Below are positions 1 through 8,266 of a stretch of 64,000 bases of DNA, piece by piece. This DNA is from Rhodococcus sp. AW25M09 (lineage in GTDB: Bacteria > Actinomycetota > Actinomycetes > Mycobacteriales > Mycobacteriaceae). The translations under genes were made by a program, and so were the position numbers. Within the stretch, counting starts at the first letter, position 1, and each line of letters opens with the position of its first letter. The stretch covers positions 1 to 64,000 of the forward strand of contig NZ_CAPS01000112.1 in NCBI RefSeq assembly GCF_000333955.1, given 5' to 3'. The notes under the pieces were generated by a model. It had not been told where the DNA came from, searched no databases, and saw nothing but the letters and a program-made list of their open reading frames with translations.

Positions 1-561
1 GCGGTGGAGCCAGACGACACCGTCACCGGCGTGCACTTCCCCGTGCACCGCCCTCTCACCGTCGTATTCGATCGGCCCGGGAGCCAGTCCCAGTACGTCG
101 ACGAGATAGGAGTGTGCTGCCGCGATGTCGCGGTAGACCAGCAGCGTGGTTCGGCGAGTCACCGAAGGCTCGTCTGTGGCCAGGCCGGAGAGCAGGTCCA
201 ACAAGGCGTCGTCGCCTGGAAGCACACCGTGCAGTAGTCGATCCTCTACGGCCCGAACCCGTTCTCGCACACGGGCGAGCTCGGCCATCCGTTCGTCCAA
301 CTCGGTCAGATGCTGCCGAGTCAGATGCTGGAGATCGCCTGAATCCGGATCGACGTCGGCAAGCGGGGTACCCAATTCTCGGAGCAGCCGGATGCGGTAC
401 AGCCGGTCGAGATCTCCCCCGCCGTACCGGCGCCTTCCCCCTCCGTCTCGGTCGGGAGCGAGCAAACCCAATTCTTCGTAGTAGCGCAACGTGCGCTCGG
501 TGACGCCGGTTCGACGGGCAACGTCACCGATGCCCCAGGTGGTGGAATCGCTGCTGTTCAT
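1..561 (-). CDS. MerR-family regulator fused to a glyoxalase/VOC-like domain (3' end cut by window edge)
   Basis: Reading the minus strand from the ATG at 561-559 gives 187 residues open to the window edge. Residues 9-75 are a MerR DNA-binding domain (WGIGDVARRTGVTERTLRYYEE, then RRRYGGGDLDRL), followed by a dimerisation helix to about residue 112. After a linker the chain changes character at about residue 137 (RRTTLLVYRDIAAAHSYLVD, VLGLAPGPIEYDGE), which looks like the start of a vicinal-oxygen-chelate fold as in glyoxalase/bleomycin-resistance proteins. That would make it a ligand-sensing regulator whose effector domain is enzyme-like. The C-terminus lies outside the window. The upstream 578-594 stretch contains an imperfect inverted repeat (CCT-ACG / CGT-AGG) that could be its own operator. 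The MerR part is secure; the VOC assignment is an inference from a partial domain. Confidence 0.8.
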   Translation of the reverse strand, partial: MNSSDSTTWGIGDVARRTGVTERTLRYYEELGLLAPDRDGGGRRRYGGGDLDRLYRIRLLRELGTPLADVDPDSGDLQHLTRQHLTELDERMAELARVRERVRAVEDRLLHGVLPGDDALLDLLSGLATDEPSVTRRTTLLVYRDIAAAHSYLVDVLGLAPGPIEYDGERAVHGEVHAGDGVVWLHR

Positions 562-638
562 GCACGCAACGGTAGAACCTCACGCCACGTCAGGAGCAAA
601 CTCTCGGCCCGAGGCTCGGCGCCATCTACGGTGAGCGA

Positions 639-1256
639 ATGACCGCGAACCAGAACTGGCGACGGTACGAGGGACCGAGCCTTCCTCCGGCGCTGGCGGC
701 TGCGCTGAGCATGTTCGTGGAGCAGGGCTATCACGGCACGTCGGTGCGGCAGATCGCCGCCGGTGCCGGTCTATCGGTTCCCGGCCTCTACCATCACTTT
801 CCGTCGAAGCAGGCCCTCTTGGTCGGCATCATGGATGCGTCGATGGACGAGTTGTTGGATCGGTCTCGAGCGGCGGAGGCCGGGGCGGGCTCGTCGCCGA
901 GCGATCGTTTCGACGCCGTGGTCGAAGCGCTGCTGCTGTTCCACATTCACCGGCGCGACGCCGCTTTCGTGTGCTCGACGGAAATTCGTAGCCTCTCCCC
1001 TGCCAATCGCGATGCGTACATCGCCAAGCGCGACGACGAACAACGGTTGCTCGACGCCATTGTCGCCGACGGTGTCGAATCCGGTCTCTTCCACAGTCCG
1101 CATCCGAAGGATGCCAGCCGGGCCGTGACCACGATGTGCGTCGGACTCGCCACCTGGTACCGCCCCGAAGGCCCGATGACGCCCAACGAATTGGTCGCTG
1201 TCTATCTCGACATCGCGCGACGGACGGTCGGTGCCGTGACCGGCATGAGCTTTTGA
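639..1256 (+). CDS. TetR/AcrR-family transcriptional regulator
   Basis: 205 residues. The N-terminal helix-turn-helix is clear (YHGTSVRQIAAGAGLSVPGL, then YHHFPSKQALLVGIM), the standard TetR pattern of helix 2, helix 3 and the YxHFxxK cap. The remaining 140 residues form the variable ligand-binding domain. The ATG at 639 follows GGTGAG. It lies divergent from the MerR gene and about 90 bp upstream of the acyl-CoA dehydrogenase/phosphotransferase pair on the same strand, so it probably controls that pair; a KstR/FadR-like role in acyl-CoA metabolism is plausible but not shown by sequence. Confidence 0.88.
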   Translation: MTANQNWRRYEGPSLPPALAAALSMFVEQGYHGTSVRQIAAGAGLSVPGLYHHFPSKQALLVGIMDASMDELLDRSRAAEAGAGSSPSDRFDAVVEALLLFHIHRRDAAFVCSTEIRSLSPANRDAYIAKRDDEQRLLDAIVADGVESGLFHSPHPKDASRAVTTMCVGLATWYRPEGPMTPNELVAVYLDIARRTVGAVTGMSF

Positions 1257-1346
1257 CAGTTGCGACGGATCCTTGACCCGGCCGAGTGATTGTGCGAACC
1301 TTCGAGGAACCGAGCGAGCGTTCGGTCGGTAGACAGGGAGTGCGTG

Positions 1347-2558
1347 GTGGCCATCGATCTGACGTTCGACCCCGACATCGAGAAACTGATCGAGCGGACG
1401 CGCACGTTCACCCGCGAGCACGTGCTTCCCATCGAGGACCGGTTCCTGGGAAACGTCGCCGACGCCGGAGGCGATCGACTGCGTGTCGAGATGCAGGCGG
1501 CCGCCAAAGATGTCGGCGTGTTCGCGCCGCATGCACCGGTCGAATACGGGGGCCACGGGCTGTCGATGAGCGACCGGGCTCCGGTGTTCGAGGAGGCCGG
1601 CTATTCACTGTTCGGACCGATAGCGCTGAACCTCGGTGCGCCCGACGAGGGCAACGTTCACATGCTCGCTCATATTGCATCGACAGCGCAGAAGGAGCAG
1701 TTTCTCGCGCCCCTTGCGCGCGGTGATGTGCGCTCGGCTTTCGCCATGACCGAACCAGCACCGGGTGCCGGCTCCGATCCCTCGGCCTTGACCACCGCCG
1801 CCGAGCGGGTCGACGGCGGCTGGAAGATCAACGGGCACAAGTGGTTCATCACCGGTGCCGATGGTGCAGGCTTCTTCATCATCATGGCCCGCACCTCCGG
1901 CAAGCCCGGCGACCGAGGCGGAGCAACGATGTTCCTGGCACCCGCCGACACCGCGGGCATCACGGTCGGACGTCATATCGGCACCCTGGACAAGGCCATG
2001 ATCGGCGGGCACTGCGAGGTGTACTTCGAGAACGTATTCGTACCCGACGAGAACGTGCTCGGGGCAGTCGACGAGGGATTCGCCTATGCGCAGGTTCGTT
2101 TGGGACCCGCCCGCATGACCCACGTGATGCGCTGGCTCGGAGCCTCGCGCCGGGCCCACGACATCGCCGTCGCACAGGTCGCCCGGCGTGAAGGATTCGG
2201 CGGCAAGCTCGGCGATCTCGGCATGGTGCAGAAGATGGTGGCAGACAACGAGATCGATATCGCTGCCACGCGGGCGCTGCTGACCGTGGCGTGCTTCGAG
2301 TTGGATCGGGGCGGGCACGCGGGCAACGAGACTTCGATCGCGAAGACCTACGCCGCCGAAGCCATCTTCAGAATCGTCGACCGCAGCATCCAGATGTGTG
2401 GAGGACTCGGGGTGTCCGACGACCTCCCACTCGCCCGGCTCTCGCGTGAAGTGCGACCGTTCCGCGTGTACGACGGCCCATCCGAGGTACACCGCTGGGC
2501 CATCGCCAAACGGACGATCGGCGCGGCCAGGCGCGCAGCACGGGAGGAACAGTCATGA
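1347..2558 (+). CDS. acyl-CoA dehydrogenase family protein
   Basis: About 403 residues, typical for the family. It should oxidise an acyl-CoA to the enoyl-CoA using FAD. Visible family marks: AFAMTEPAPGAGSDPSAL (FAD/substrate loop), KINGHKWFITGA, and the C-terminal YDGPSEVHRWAIAK which binds FAD and substrate. The start is a choice between adjacent GTG codons at 1344 and 1347; AGGGAG at 1334-1339 is better spaced for 1347. The open frame extends back to 1290 but that part is not conserved-looking. The stop overlaps the ATG of the phosphotransferase by four bases (ATGA), so the two are translationally coupled. This pairing mirrors the ACAD10/ACAD11 fusion of animals, where a kinase-like domain precedes the dehydrogenase. 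Confidence 0.9.
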   Translation: MAIDLTFDPDIEKLIERTRTFTREHVLPIEDRFLGNVADAGGDRLRVEMQAAAKDVGVFAPHAPVEYGGHGLSMSDRAPVFEEAGYSLFGPIALNLGAPDEGNVHMLAHIASTAQKEQFLAPLARGDVRSAFAMTEPAPGAGSDPSALTTAAERVDGGWKINGHKWFITGADGAGFFIIMARTSGKPGDRGGATMFLAPADTAGITVGRHIGTLDKAMIGGHCEVYFENVFVPDENVLGAVDEGFAYAQVRLGPARMTHVMRWLGASRRAHDIAVAQVARREGFGGKLGDLGMVQKMVADNEIDIAATRALLTVACFELDRGGHAGNETSIAKTYAAEAIFRIVDRSIQMCGGLGVSDDLPLARLSREVRPFRVYDGPSEVHRWAIAKRTIGAARRAAREEQS

Positions 2559-3580
2559 GCGAACTACCGGGCATGAATCGCGAAGCACTGGAACAGTTTC
2601 TGAGAAACAGCGGCATTGCTGTCGACGGTACGTTGACGGTCGAGATGATCAGCGGCGGTCGTTCCAATCTCACCTACAAGGCGTACGACGACACGTCGAC
2701 GTGGGTTGTTCGTCGTCCTCCCACCAGCGGGCTCACCCCCTCGGCACACGACATGGCCCGCGAATGGGCCGTCACGGATGCACTGGCATCCACCGATGTT
2801 CCGGTTGCTCGAACGGTCGCGTTCGATCGTGACGGCTCGACCCTCGGCGCACCCATGACAGTGGTCGACTTCGTGCCCGGCCGAGTCGTTCGTAGCCGTG
2901 AGGATCTGCGCGATCTGACGGACGCGCAGGTCACCGCAAATGCAGCGGAGCTCGTTCGGGTCCTCGCCGGGCTGCATGCCGTCGACCCTGCATCCGTCGG
3001 TCTCGAAAGCTTCGGGCGTCCCGACGGGTTCGTAGCCCGCCAGGTCGCGACATGGGCTCGACAATGGCAGACCGTCAAGACTCGCGATCTACCCGATGTC
3101 GACCGACTCCACCGTGCGCTCGAGGCAGCGATACCGACGCGTTCGGCATCGTCGATAGTGCACGGGGACTATCGCGTCGACAACACCATTCTCGACGCGA
3201 ACAACGTGGGTTCCGTAGTTGCGGTGGTCGATTGGGAGATGTCCACACTCGGCGACCCCCTCACCGATGTCGCTTTGATGTGCATCTACCGTCAACCCGT
3301 GTTCGACGCGGTCCTCGGCGCGGACGCTGCCTGGACGAGCGACCGGTACCCGTCCGCGTCGGACCTCGCGCAGCAGTACGCAATCGAATCCGGCCGAGCA
3401 CTGGACAATTGGGGCTTCTACCTGGCGTTGGCCAACTTCAAGCTCGGGGTGATCGGTGAGGGAATCACGCACCGTGCGCTGTCGGGTTCCGATACCGGAG
3501 CCGGTGCTCGCAATGCCGCGGACGCCACCGGGGAGTTCATTGCGGCCGGTCTCCGAGCACTGTCGGGCACCACCGACTGA
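2555..3580 (+). CDS. phosphotransferase family protein (APH/choline-kinase fold)
   Basis: 341 residues. Kinase-like signatures: SGGRSNLTYKA (nucleotide-binding loop), SIVHGDYRVDNTI (catalytic HGDxxxxN, Brenner motif) and VVAVVDWEMSTLGDPLTDVA (metal-binding D). The family includes aminoglycoside phosphotransferases, but this subgroup coupled to acyl-CoA dehydrogenases is thought to phosphorylate hydroxylated acyl-CoA intermediates, as shown for mammalian ACAD10/11-type systems; antibiotic resistance is unlikely. It overlaps the upstream dehydrogenase by ATGA and is convergent with the diguanylate cyclase. Confidence 0.88.
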   Translation: MSELPGMNREALEQFLRNSGIAVDGTLTVEMISGGRSNLTYKAYDDTSTWVVRRPPTSGLTPSAHDMAREWAVTDALASTDVPVARTVAFDRDGSTLGAPMTVVDFVPGRVVRSREDLRDLTDAQVTANAAELVRVLAGLHAVDPASVGLESFGRPDGFVARQVATWARQWQTVKTRDLPDVDRLHRALEAAIPTRSASSIVHGDYRVDNTILDANNVGSVVAVVDWEMSTLGDPLTDVALMCIYRQPVFDAVLGADAAWTSDRYPSASDLAQQYAIESGRALDNWGFYLALANFKLGVIGEGITHRALSGSDTGAGARNAADATGEFIAAGLRALSGTTD

Positions 3581-3671
3581 GGCAAAGGCCATTGTGGGGC
3601 CGAATCTCTCACCGACGAGCCCGAGAAGTCCGTCGGCTCGGACCAGACACGACAGATCATGACCGATTCTG

Positions 3672-5279
3672 TTATGGATGCGAAAGATACTGAGCTACCG
3701 GCTTGGACTGATACATCTCGTGGTCGGCGTCATCGAGGATGTCCAGCGCACTGCGGGTGTCATCGCTGTCGACGGTGACACCGCCGATGCTCGCGGACAC
3801 CGACAACACCCGTCCCGCGATCGTGATGGGTGTAGCAAATTCGGCGCGCACGTCGTCTGCCTCGCTACCCACACAACGGGGCACCACTGCCACGAACTCG
3901 TCACCGCCGATTCGGCCGACGAAGGCGTCGGACGGAAGTGCTCGCGTGAGCCGCGCGGCGACCACGCCGAGTACTGCGTCGCCGACGGTGTGACCGTGTA
4001 GGTCGTTGATGGTCTTGAAGTTGTCGAGATCGATGAACAACACTGCCATCGCGTCGACGCGCGCCGGCCGCGTCAGTTCTTCGTCGAGGCGCGCCAGGAT
4101 CAACGGTCTGTTGGGTAGCCCGGTCAGATCGTCGTGCGTGGCCGCGTGTTCGAGCTTCATGCTCATCCGGTAAGCGTCGGTGATGTCGACGAAGGTCGCA
4201 ACGATCGACAGAGCCGAGTCGCCCGCACTGAGCATCGTCGCCGTCAACGACAACCAGAACTTCCGACTGTCCCGGCGACGCTCGATTCCGATCACTGCCT
4301 GACTGGGCTTGCCGGTCTTTCTGGTGACGGCGACCGGGTGCTCGAACGGGTGTATCGGGGCCTCGTCGGTGCCGTAGACCCGAAACGGAAGGGCCGACCC
4401 CTCTCCTGTGGTGTCCGATCCGACTTCGATGCCGAGAATCGTCTTCGCCGCGAGGTTTGCCGATTCGATGCGGCCACCGTGGTCGAGGACGACGACTCCG
4501 GACTCGAGCGATTCCACGACCGCAGTGAAGTGTTCCTCGGCTCGTCGTACCGCGCTTCGGTCAGCACACACCAACACCCAGCCGTCGGGCATCTTGGCCG
4601 CGGACACCACCACCGCAAGTGCCGTTCCGTCCGCGCGGCGATGCGACTCGCACAGGCGGCCACCAGCCGAAAGAATCGAGGCCGGATTGCACGGCACCCC
4701 GACCGCGTACGAGACGCTGCGCCCGAGCACGTCCTCCGCAGATCTGCCGTACACCGACTCGGCGGCGGGGTTCCAGCTCGACACCAGGCCGTCGGACGAC
4801 ACACCGACGATGGCATCACTGACATGCTCGACCAGAGCGGCTTGGTACTGCAACGCTTTCTGTGCGGCTTTGTGCTCGGTGAGATCGCGAAGAATCACCT
4901 GGAACGCCGGCTCGCCGTTCCACACCGTGCGCACCGACACCGCTTCCATGGTCAGCGTCGTCCCGTCGAGGGCCAGCACTGTGGCCTCGGACGCTGCGCT
5001 GGCGGTTCCGTGAGTACCGAGAGCGGTGATCCGCTCGAGCATGGGCCCGATCGATTCGGGGGCTATGAATTCTGTGATCGAATGCCCCACGACGTGGTCG
5101 GCGCTTTCGGCGCGCAAAAACCGCATCGCCGCGGGGTTCAGATAGACGAGGGTGCCATGTCTGTGGACGACGATCGCGTCCGGTGAGTGCTCTACGAGCA
5201 CCCGGTAACGATCTGCGAGTCCGGTCGACGCCGAACGTGATTCAGGGTCGCCGACGCTTTCGCGGTCCCCTGGGGCCAT
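3672..5279 (-). CDS. PAS-PAS-PAS-GGDEF diguanylate cyclase
   Basis: 535 residues from the ATG at 5279, chosen because GAGGA sits 8 bases upstream on the coding strand; the frame stays open to 5444 without a better ribosome site. Three PAS sensor domains occupy roughly residues 25-140, 145-250 and 255-370, followed by a GGDEF domain at 375-535. The catalytic motif is intact (FVGRIGGDEFVAVVP, with FIDLDNFKTIND earlier), so it should make cyclic-di-GMP from two GTP. The usual RxxD inhibitory site five residues before GGDEF is absent (LPSD instead), suggesting no product inhibition. There are no membrane segments and no EAL domain. It is a soluble sensor cyclase whose signal is unknown. Confidence 0.88.
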   Translation of the reverse strand: MAPGDRESVGDPESRSASTGLADRYRVLVEHSPDAIVVHRHGTLVYLNPAAMRFLRAESADHVVGHSITEFIAPESIGPMLERITALGTHGTASAASEATVLALDGTTLTMEAVSVRTVWNGEPAFQVILRDLTEHKAAQKALQYQAALVEHVSDAIVGVSSDGLVSSWNPAAESVYGRSAEDVLGRSVSYAVGVPCNPASILSAGGRLCESHRRADGTALAVVVSAAKMPDGWVLVCADRSAVRRAEEHFTAVVESLESGVVVLDHGGRIESANLAAKTILGIEVGSDTTGEGSALPFRVYGTDEAPIHPFEHPVAVTRKTGKPSQAVIGIERRRDSRKFWLSLTATMLSAGDSALSIVATFVDITDAYRMSMKLEHAATHDDLTGLPNRPLILARLDEELTRPARVDAMAVLFIDLDNFKTINDLHGHTVGDAVLGVVAARLTRALPSDAFVGRIGGDEFVAVVPRCVGSEADDVRAEFATPITIAGRVLSVSASIGGVTVDSDDTRSALDILDDADHEMYQSKPVAQYLSHP

Positions 5280-5470
5280 GCTCGGTCCTCGCGTTCGTAG
5301 ACGGACGTTCGACATCCGATTGAACCACTCGCGGAGAGGTCGATGCAGACTCCTGCCCGATTTGCGATGTATGTCCATCTCTCGACTGGACCCTCTGCCG
5401 GTTTCACATGCTAAATCGAGGAGTGAGCCGAATCCGGTTCGCATACCTCGACAAGAAACGGATTTCGACG

Positions 5471-6628
5471 ATGAGCCTCCATGGCATCGACATCAGTGGC
5501 ATCGGCGCAGTGTCCGGCTACGGCTGGGGCACGGACGCCCTGTGGAACGGTCTGGCCACAGGCAAGGCCGCAGCCACGCTGCACCACGACCTCAGCCGAC
5601 CCGACCGATACCCAGTGTGGCTTGCGAAAGTCCCTGATGGTGGGGACCAACGCGACGGCACCAGCCGATTCGGACGGGCGCTCCGCGGTGCAGCACGCGA
5701 AGCCATCGACGACGCGGTGGCCAGAGGTTGGCAGCCGGGACGACGGGTCGGTCTGGTTCATGCCGTCGTCCTGGGCGAGGTGGACGAGTGGCGCAATTTC
5801 TACCTGGAAGACGGCGGAGTTCGCCGCGTAGGTGACTATCTGACCCTCATGCCATCGACACCGGTGTCACTGCTGATGCAGGAATACGGGTTTCACGGCC
5901 CGGCCATGAATGTCTCGGCGATGTGCGCGTCGGGCAACGCCGGCCTGCTCACCGCCAAGATGTGGCTCGATACCGGCTTCGTCGACGATGTCGTCTTCGT
6001 CGCGACCGATCTGTCGCTGACGCCGGAGAACATCGATCATTTCGTCAAGCTCGGTGTCGGTATCGTTGACGTGGAGCCTCGAGACGGTTGCCGACCGTTC
6101 CAAGAAGGCAGCCGCGGTTTCGGAATGGGAGAAGCTGCAACGGCATTCGTGTTGTCGGCTCGAAGCTCGGCCTCGTACGCCCGGGTCTTGGGTGGCTCGA
6201 TGACGCACGACGCCTTCCACGCGACCTCCATCGACCCGGCCCTCACTCAGGTGCGCGCCTGCTTCGAGGAAGCATTGGTCGACGCCGGCGTCACTGCCGC
6301 GCAAGTGCGGTATCTCAACGCTCACGGGCCCGGTACTGCGCAATGCGATGCAGCAGAAACTGCGATGTTGGAGACGGTGCTCGATTCCCACGCGCAGGTG
6401 TACTCCGTGAAACCGTTGACCGGGCATTGCCAGGGTGCGGCGTCGGCAATCGAAACCCTTTCTGCGGTGATGGGATTCGAGCACGGAATGGTTCCCGCCG
6501 CCCCACAGGTCTCGGATGCTCATCCCCTGTTGCTCGACGGCTTCACCACCGCGGAGCCAGGATTGACGATGAAATCTTCACTGGGAATGGGAGGACACAA
6601 CTCGGTGGTGGTGTTGGCTCCGGCATGA
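5471..6628 (+). CDS. orphan beta-ketoacyl synthase-like protein
   Basis: 385 residues from the ATG at 5471, where the thiolase-fold start appears (MSLHGIDISGIGAVSGYGWG); the frame is open to 5408. The condensing-enzyme triad is complete: cysteine in MNVSAMCASGNAGL, histidine in YLNAHGPGTAQCD, and lysine plus second histidine in VYSVKPLTGHCQGAAS. It should therefore be able to make a C-C bond between acyl units. There is no acyl carrier protein, ketoreductase or acyltransferase nearby, so its pathway cannot be read from context. The head region is divergent from housekeeping FabF/KasA, and similar stand-alone synthases are found in actinobacteria. It runs convergent to the formaldehyde dehydrogenase gene. 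Confidence 0.8.
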   Translation: MSLHGIDISGIGAVSGYGWGTDALWNGLATGKAAATLHHDLSRPDRYPVWLAKVPDGGDQRDGTSRFGRALRGAAREAIDDAVARGWQPGRRVGLVHAVVLGEVDEWRNFYLEDGGVRRVGDYLTLMPSTPVSLLMQEYGFHGPAMNVSAMCASGNAGLLTAKMWLDTGFVDDVVFVATDLSLTPENIDHFVKLGVGIVDVEPRDGCRPFQEGSRGFGMGEAATAFVLSARSSASYARVLGGSMTHDAFHATSIDPALTQVRACFEEALVDAGVTAAQVRYLNAHGPGTAQCDAAETAMLETVLDSHAQVYSVKPLTGHCQGAASAIETLSAVMGFEHGMVPAAPQVSDAHPLLLDGFTTAEPGLTMKSSLGMGGHNSVVVLAPA

Positions 6629-6641
6629 CGTGACGTCTGCG

Positions 6642-6675
6642 CTCCGACCGCACGCGCTGAGCCGGGCGGTCGGAG
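6642..6675. terminator. hairpin between convergent genes
   Basis: Arms CTCCGACCGC (6642-6651) and GCGGTCGGAG (6666-6675) pair over 10 bp with a 14-base loop, just after the ketosynthase stop. There is no T-tract, so it is a probable but not canonical terminator. Confidence 0.5.
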
Positions 6676-6709
6676 AAAGAAAATGCCGAACAGAGGAGGT
6701 CGGCGCAGC

Positions 6710-6747
6710 ACGGTCACCCTCGCGTCGGTCTCGACGAGGGTGACCGT
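6710..6747. terminator. 13-bp hairpin before the formaldehyde dehydrogenase stop
   Basis: Arms ACGGTCACCCTCG (6710-6722) and CGAGGGTGACCGT (6735-6747) are perfectly complementary around a 12-base loop. Its place between two convergent stops suggests a bidirectional terminator or RNA-end stabiliser. No clear T-run on either strand. Confidence 0.55.
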
Positions 6748-6762
6748 CCTATCGATGCGCTC

Positions 6763-7980
6763 TCAGCTCGCGATCATGCCGTGTGGGTCGATGACAAATT
6801 TCTGTGCCACTCCGCTGTCGAATTCACGGTAGCCACGCGGAGCGTCGTCGAGGGAGATGACCGTTGCGTTCACCGCCTTGGCGATCGAAACACGTTCCTT
6901 CAGAATCGCATTCATCAGTTCGCGGTGATAGCTCATCACAGGGCACTGGCCGGTGGCGAAGGACAGCGACTTAGCCCAACCGGTGCCGAGACTCAGCGAC
7001 AACGCGCCGCGCTGAGCGGCCTCGTCCACGCCACCCGGATCGCCGGTCACGTACAGCCCGGGAATACCGATTCCGCCACCCGCCGTGGTGATGTCCATCA
7101 ACGAATTCAGTACCGTGGCCGGTGCTTCGTGGGACGAATCTCCACCGTGGCCACGAGCTTCGAATCCCACCGCATCCACGGCGGCATCGACCTCGGGGAT
7201 TCCGAGAATCTGTTCGATCTGATCCTGCGGTGCTCCCTTGCCGACGTCGACGGTCTCGCAACCGAACGTTCGAGCTTGGGCCAACCTGTCGGCGTTCATG
7301 TCGCCGACGATCACCACCGACGCTCCCAGCAATTGTGCGCCGACCGCGGCAGCGAGACCGACCGGACCCGCACCTGCGATGTACACCGTGGACCCGGGCT
7401 TCACTCCAGCAGTAACTGCGCCGTGATATCCGGTGGGAAAGATGTCCGAGAGCATCGTCAGATCCAGGATCTTCTCGAGAGCCTGGTCCTTGTCCGGAAA
7501 CTTCAGCAGGTTGAAGTCTGCGTAGGGTGCCATGACGTACTCTGCCTGGCCGCCGACCCAACCGCCCATGTCGACGTAGCCGAACGCCGAACCCGGCCGA
7601 TCGGGATTGACGTTGAGGCAGATTCCGGTCTTGCGCTCCTTGCAGTTTCGACACCGACCACACGCGATGTTGAACGGCACGGAACAGATGTCTCCGACCT
7701 TCAGGAATTCGACGTCACGTCCCACCTCGACGATCTCACCGGTGATCTCGTGGCCGAGGACCAGCCCCTCGGGCGCAGTGGTTCGGCCGCGGACCATGTG
7801 CTGATCGCTGCCGCAGATGTTGGTCGAGACGACCTTCAGAATCACTCCGTGCTCGCACTTGCGGCCGACGTTTGCCGGATTGACCCCGGGACCATCGGTC
7901 AACTCCAACCCGGGATAGGCGATGTCCTGGACCTCCACCTTGCCGGCACCGGCGTACGTGACTGCGCGATTGTCTGCCAT
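6763..7980 (-). CDS. fdhA: formaldehyde dehydrogenase, glutathione-independent (zinc-dependent MDR family)
   Basis: 405 residues from the ATG at 7980, fixed by GAGGAGAA seven bases upstream. It belongs to the zinc medium-chain dehydrogenases and is close in length and layout to Pseudomonas putida FdhA, an NAD-dependent formaldehyde dismutase/dehydrogenase that needs no free thiol. Catalytic zinc ligands appear in STNICGSDQHM and LGHEITGEIVEVG; the structural-zinc cysteines in CGRCRNCKERKTGIC; the NAD site in YIAGAGPVGLAAAV. The long extra loop around AVDAVGFEARGHGG is typical of the FdhA subgroup. It likely detoxifies formaldehyde or related aldehydes; in rhodococci the mycothiol-dependent enzyme is a separate gene. 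It is transcribed away from araB. Confidence 0.85.
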   Translation of the reverse strand: MADNRAVTYAGAGKVEVQDIAYPGLELTDGPGVNPANVGRKCEHGVILKVVSTNICGSDQHMVRGRTTAPEGLVLGHEITGEIVEVGRDVEFLKVGDICSVPFNIACGRCRNCKERKTGICLNVNPDRPGSAFGYVDMGGWVGGQAEYVMAPYADFNLLKFPDKDQALEKILDLTMLSDIFPTGYHGAVTAGVKPGSTVYIAGAGPVGLAAAVGAQLLGASVVIVGDMNADRLAQARTFGCETVDVGKGAPQDQIEQILGIPEVDAAVDAVGFEARGHGGDSSHEAPATVLNSLMDITTAGGGIGIPGLYVTGDPGGVDEAAQRGALSLSLGTGWAKSLSFATGQCPVMSYHRELMNAILKERVSIAKAVNATVISLDDAPRGYREFDSGVAQKFVIDPHGMIAS

Positions 7981-8206
7981 GAGTTCTCCTCGTCGTTGAG
8001 TGAGTGATGTGACAAGCAGGCCGAGAACATCGGTGCGATCGAATCTTCCGTAGACCGTCCACGACGTACGAACTCTGATGTGGCCCGCATCACATCCCAG
8101 TATGCACGGTTCCGAATGTGAGCGCCGTCGGTTGCGGTCACCGCGTCGTGCCGGACGGATCCGAGGTCCTTCGAGCAATGTTCGATACGTACTTGACGCG
8201 ACCCGA

Positions 8207-8220
8207 TGTTAGCGCTCACA
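8207..8220. promoter_or_regulatory. LacI-type operator upstream of araBDA
   Basis: TGTTAGCGCTCACA has a central AGCGCT and a single mismatch from full symmetry, matching the classic LacI/GalR-family half-site TGTGAGCG. It lies 47 bp before the araB start and just downstream of TTGACG (8193-8198), a possible -35. A lone half-site (TGTGAGCGC, 8117-8125) lies about 90 bp further upstream. The matching LacI-type repressor gene is not in this window. Confidence 0.6.
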
Positions 8221-8266
8221 CTGTGTTGCACACGTCACAGCGAGTGGCCACGTCAAGGAGATCTGC

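Noticed and set aside
1290..1346. Longer N-terminus for the acyl-CoA dehydrogenase
   Set aside because: The 18 to 19 extra codons do not resemble the family, and AGGGAG fits the GTG at 1347.
7981..8266. Second full LacI operator upstream of araB
   Set aside because: Only a half-site (TGTGAGCGC at 8117) is present; the other arm is not symmetric, so only the 8207-8220 site is called.
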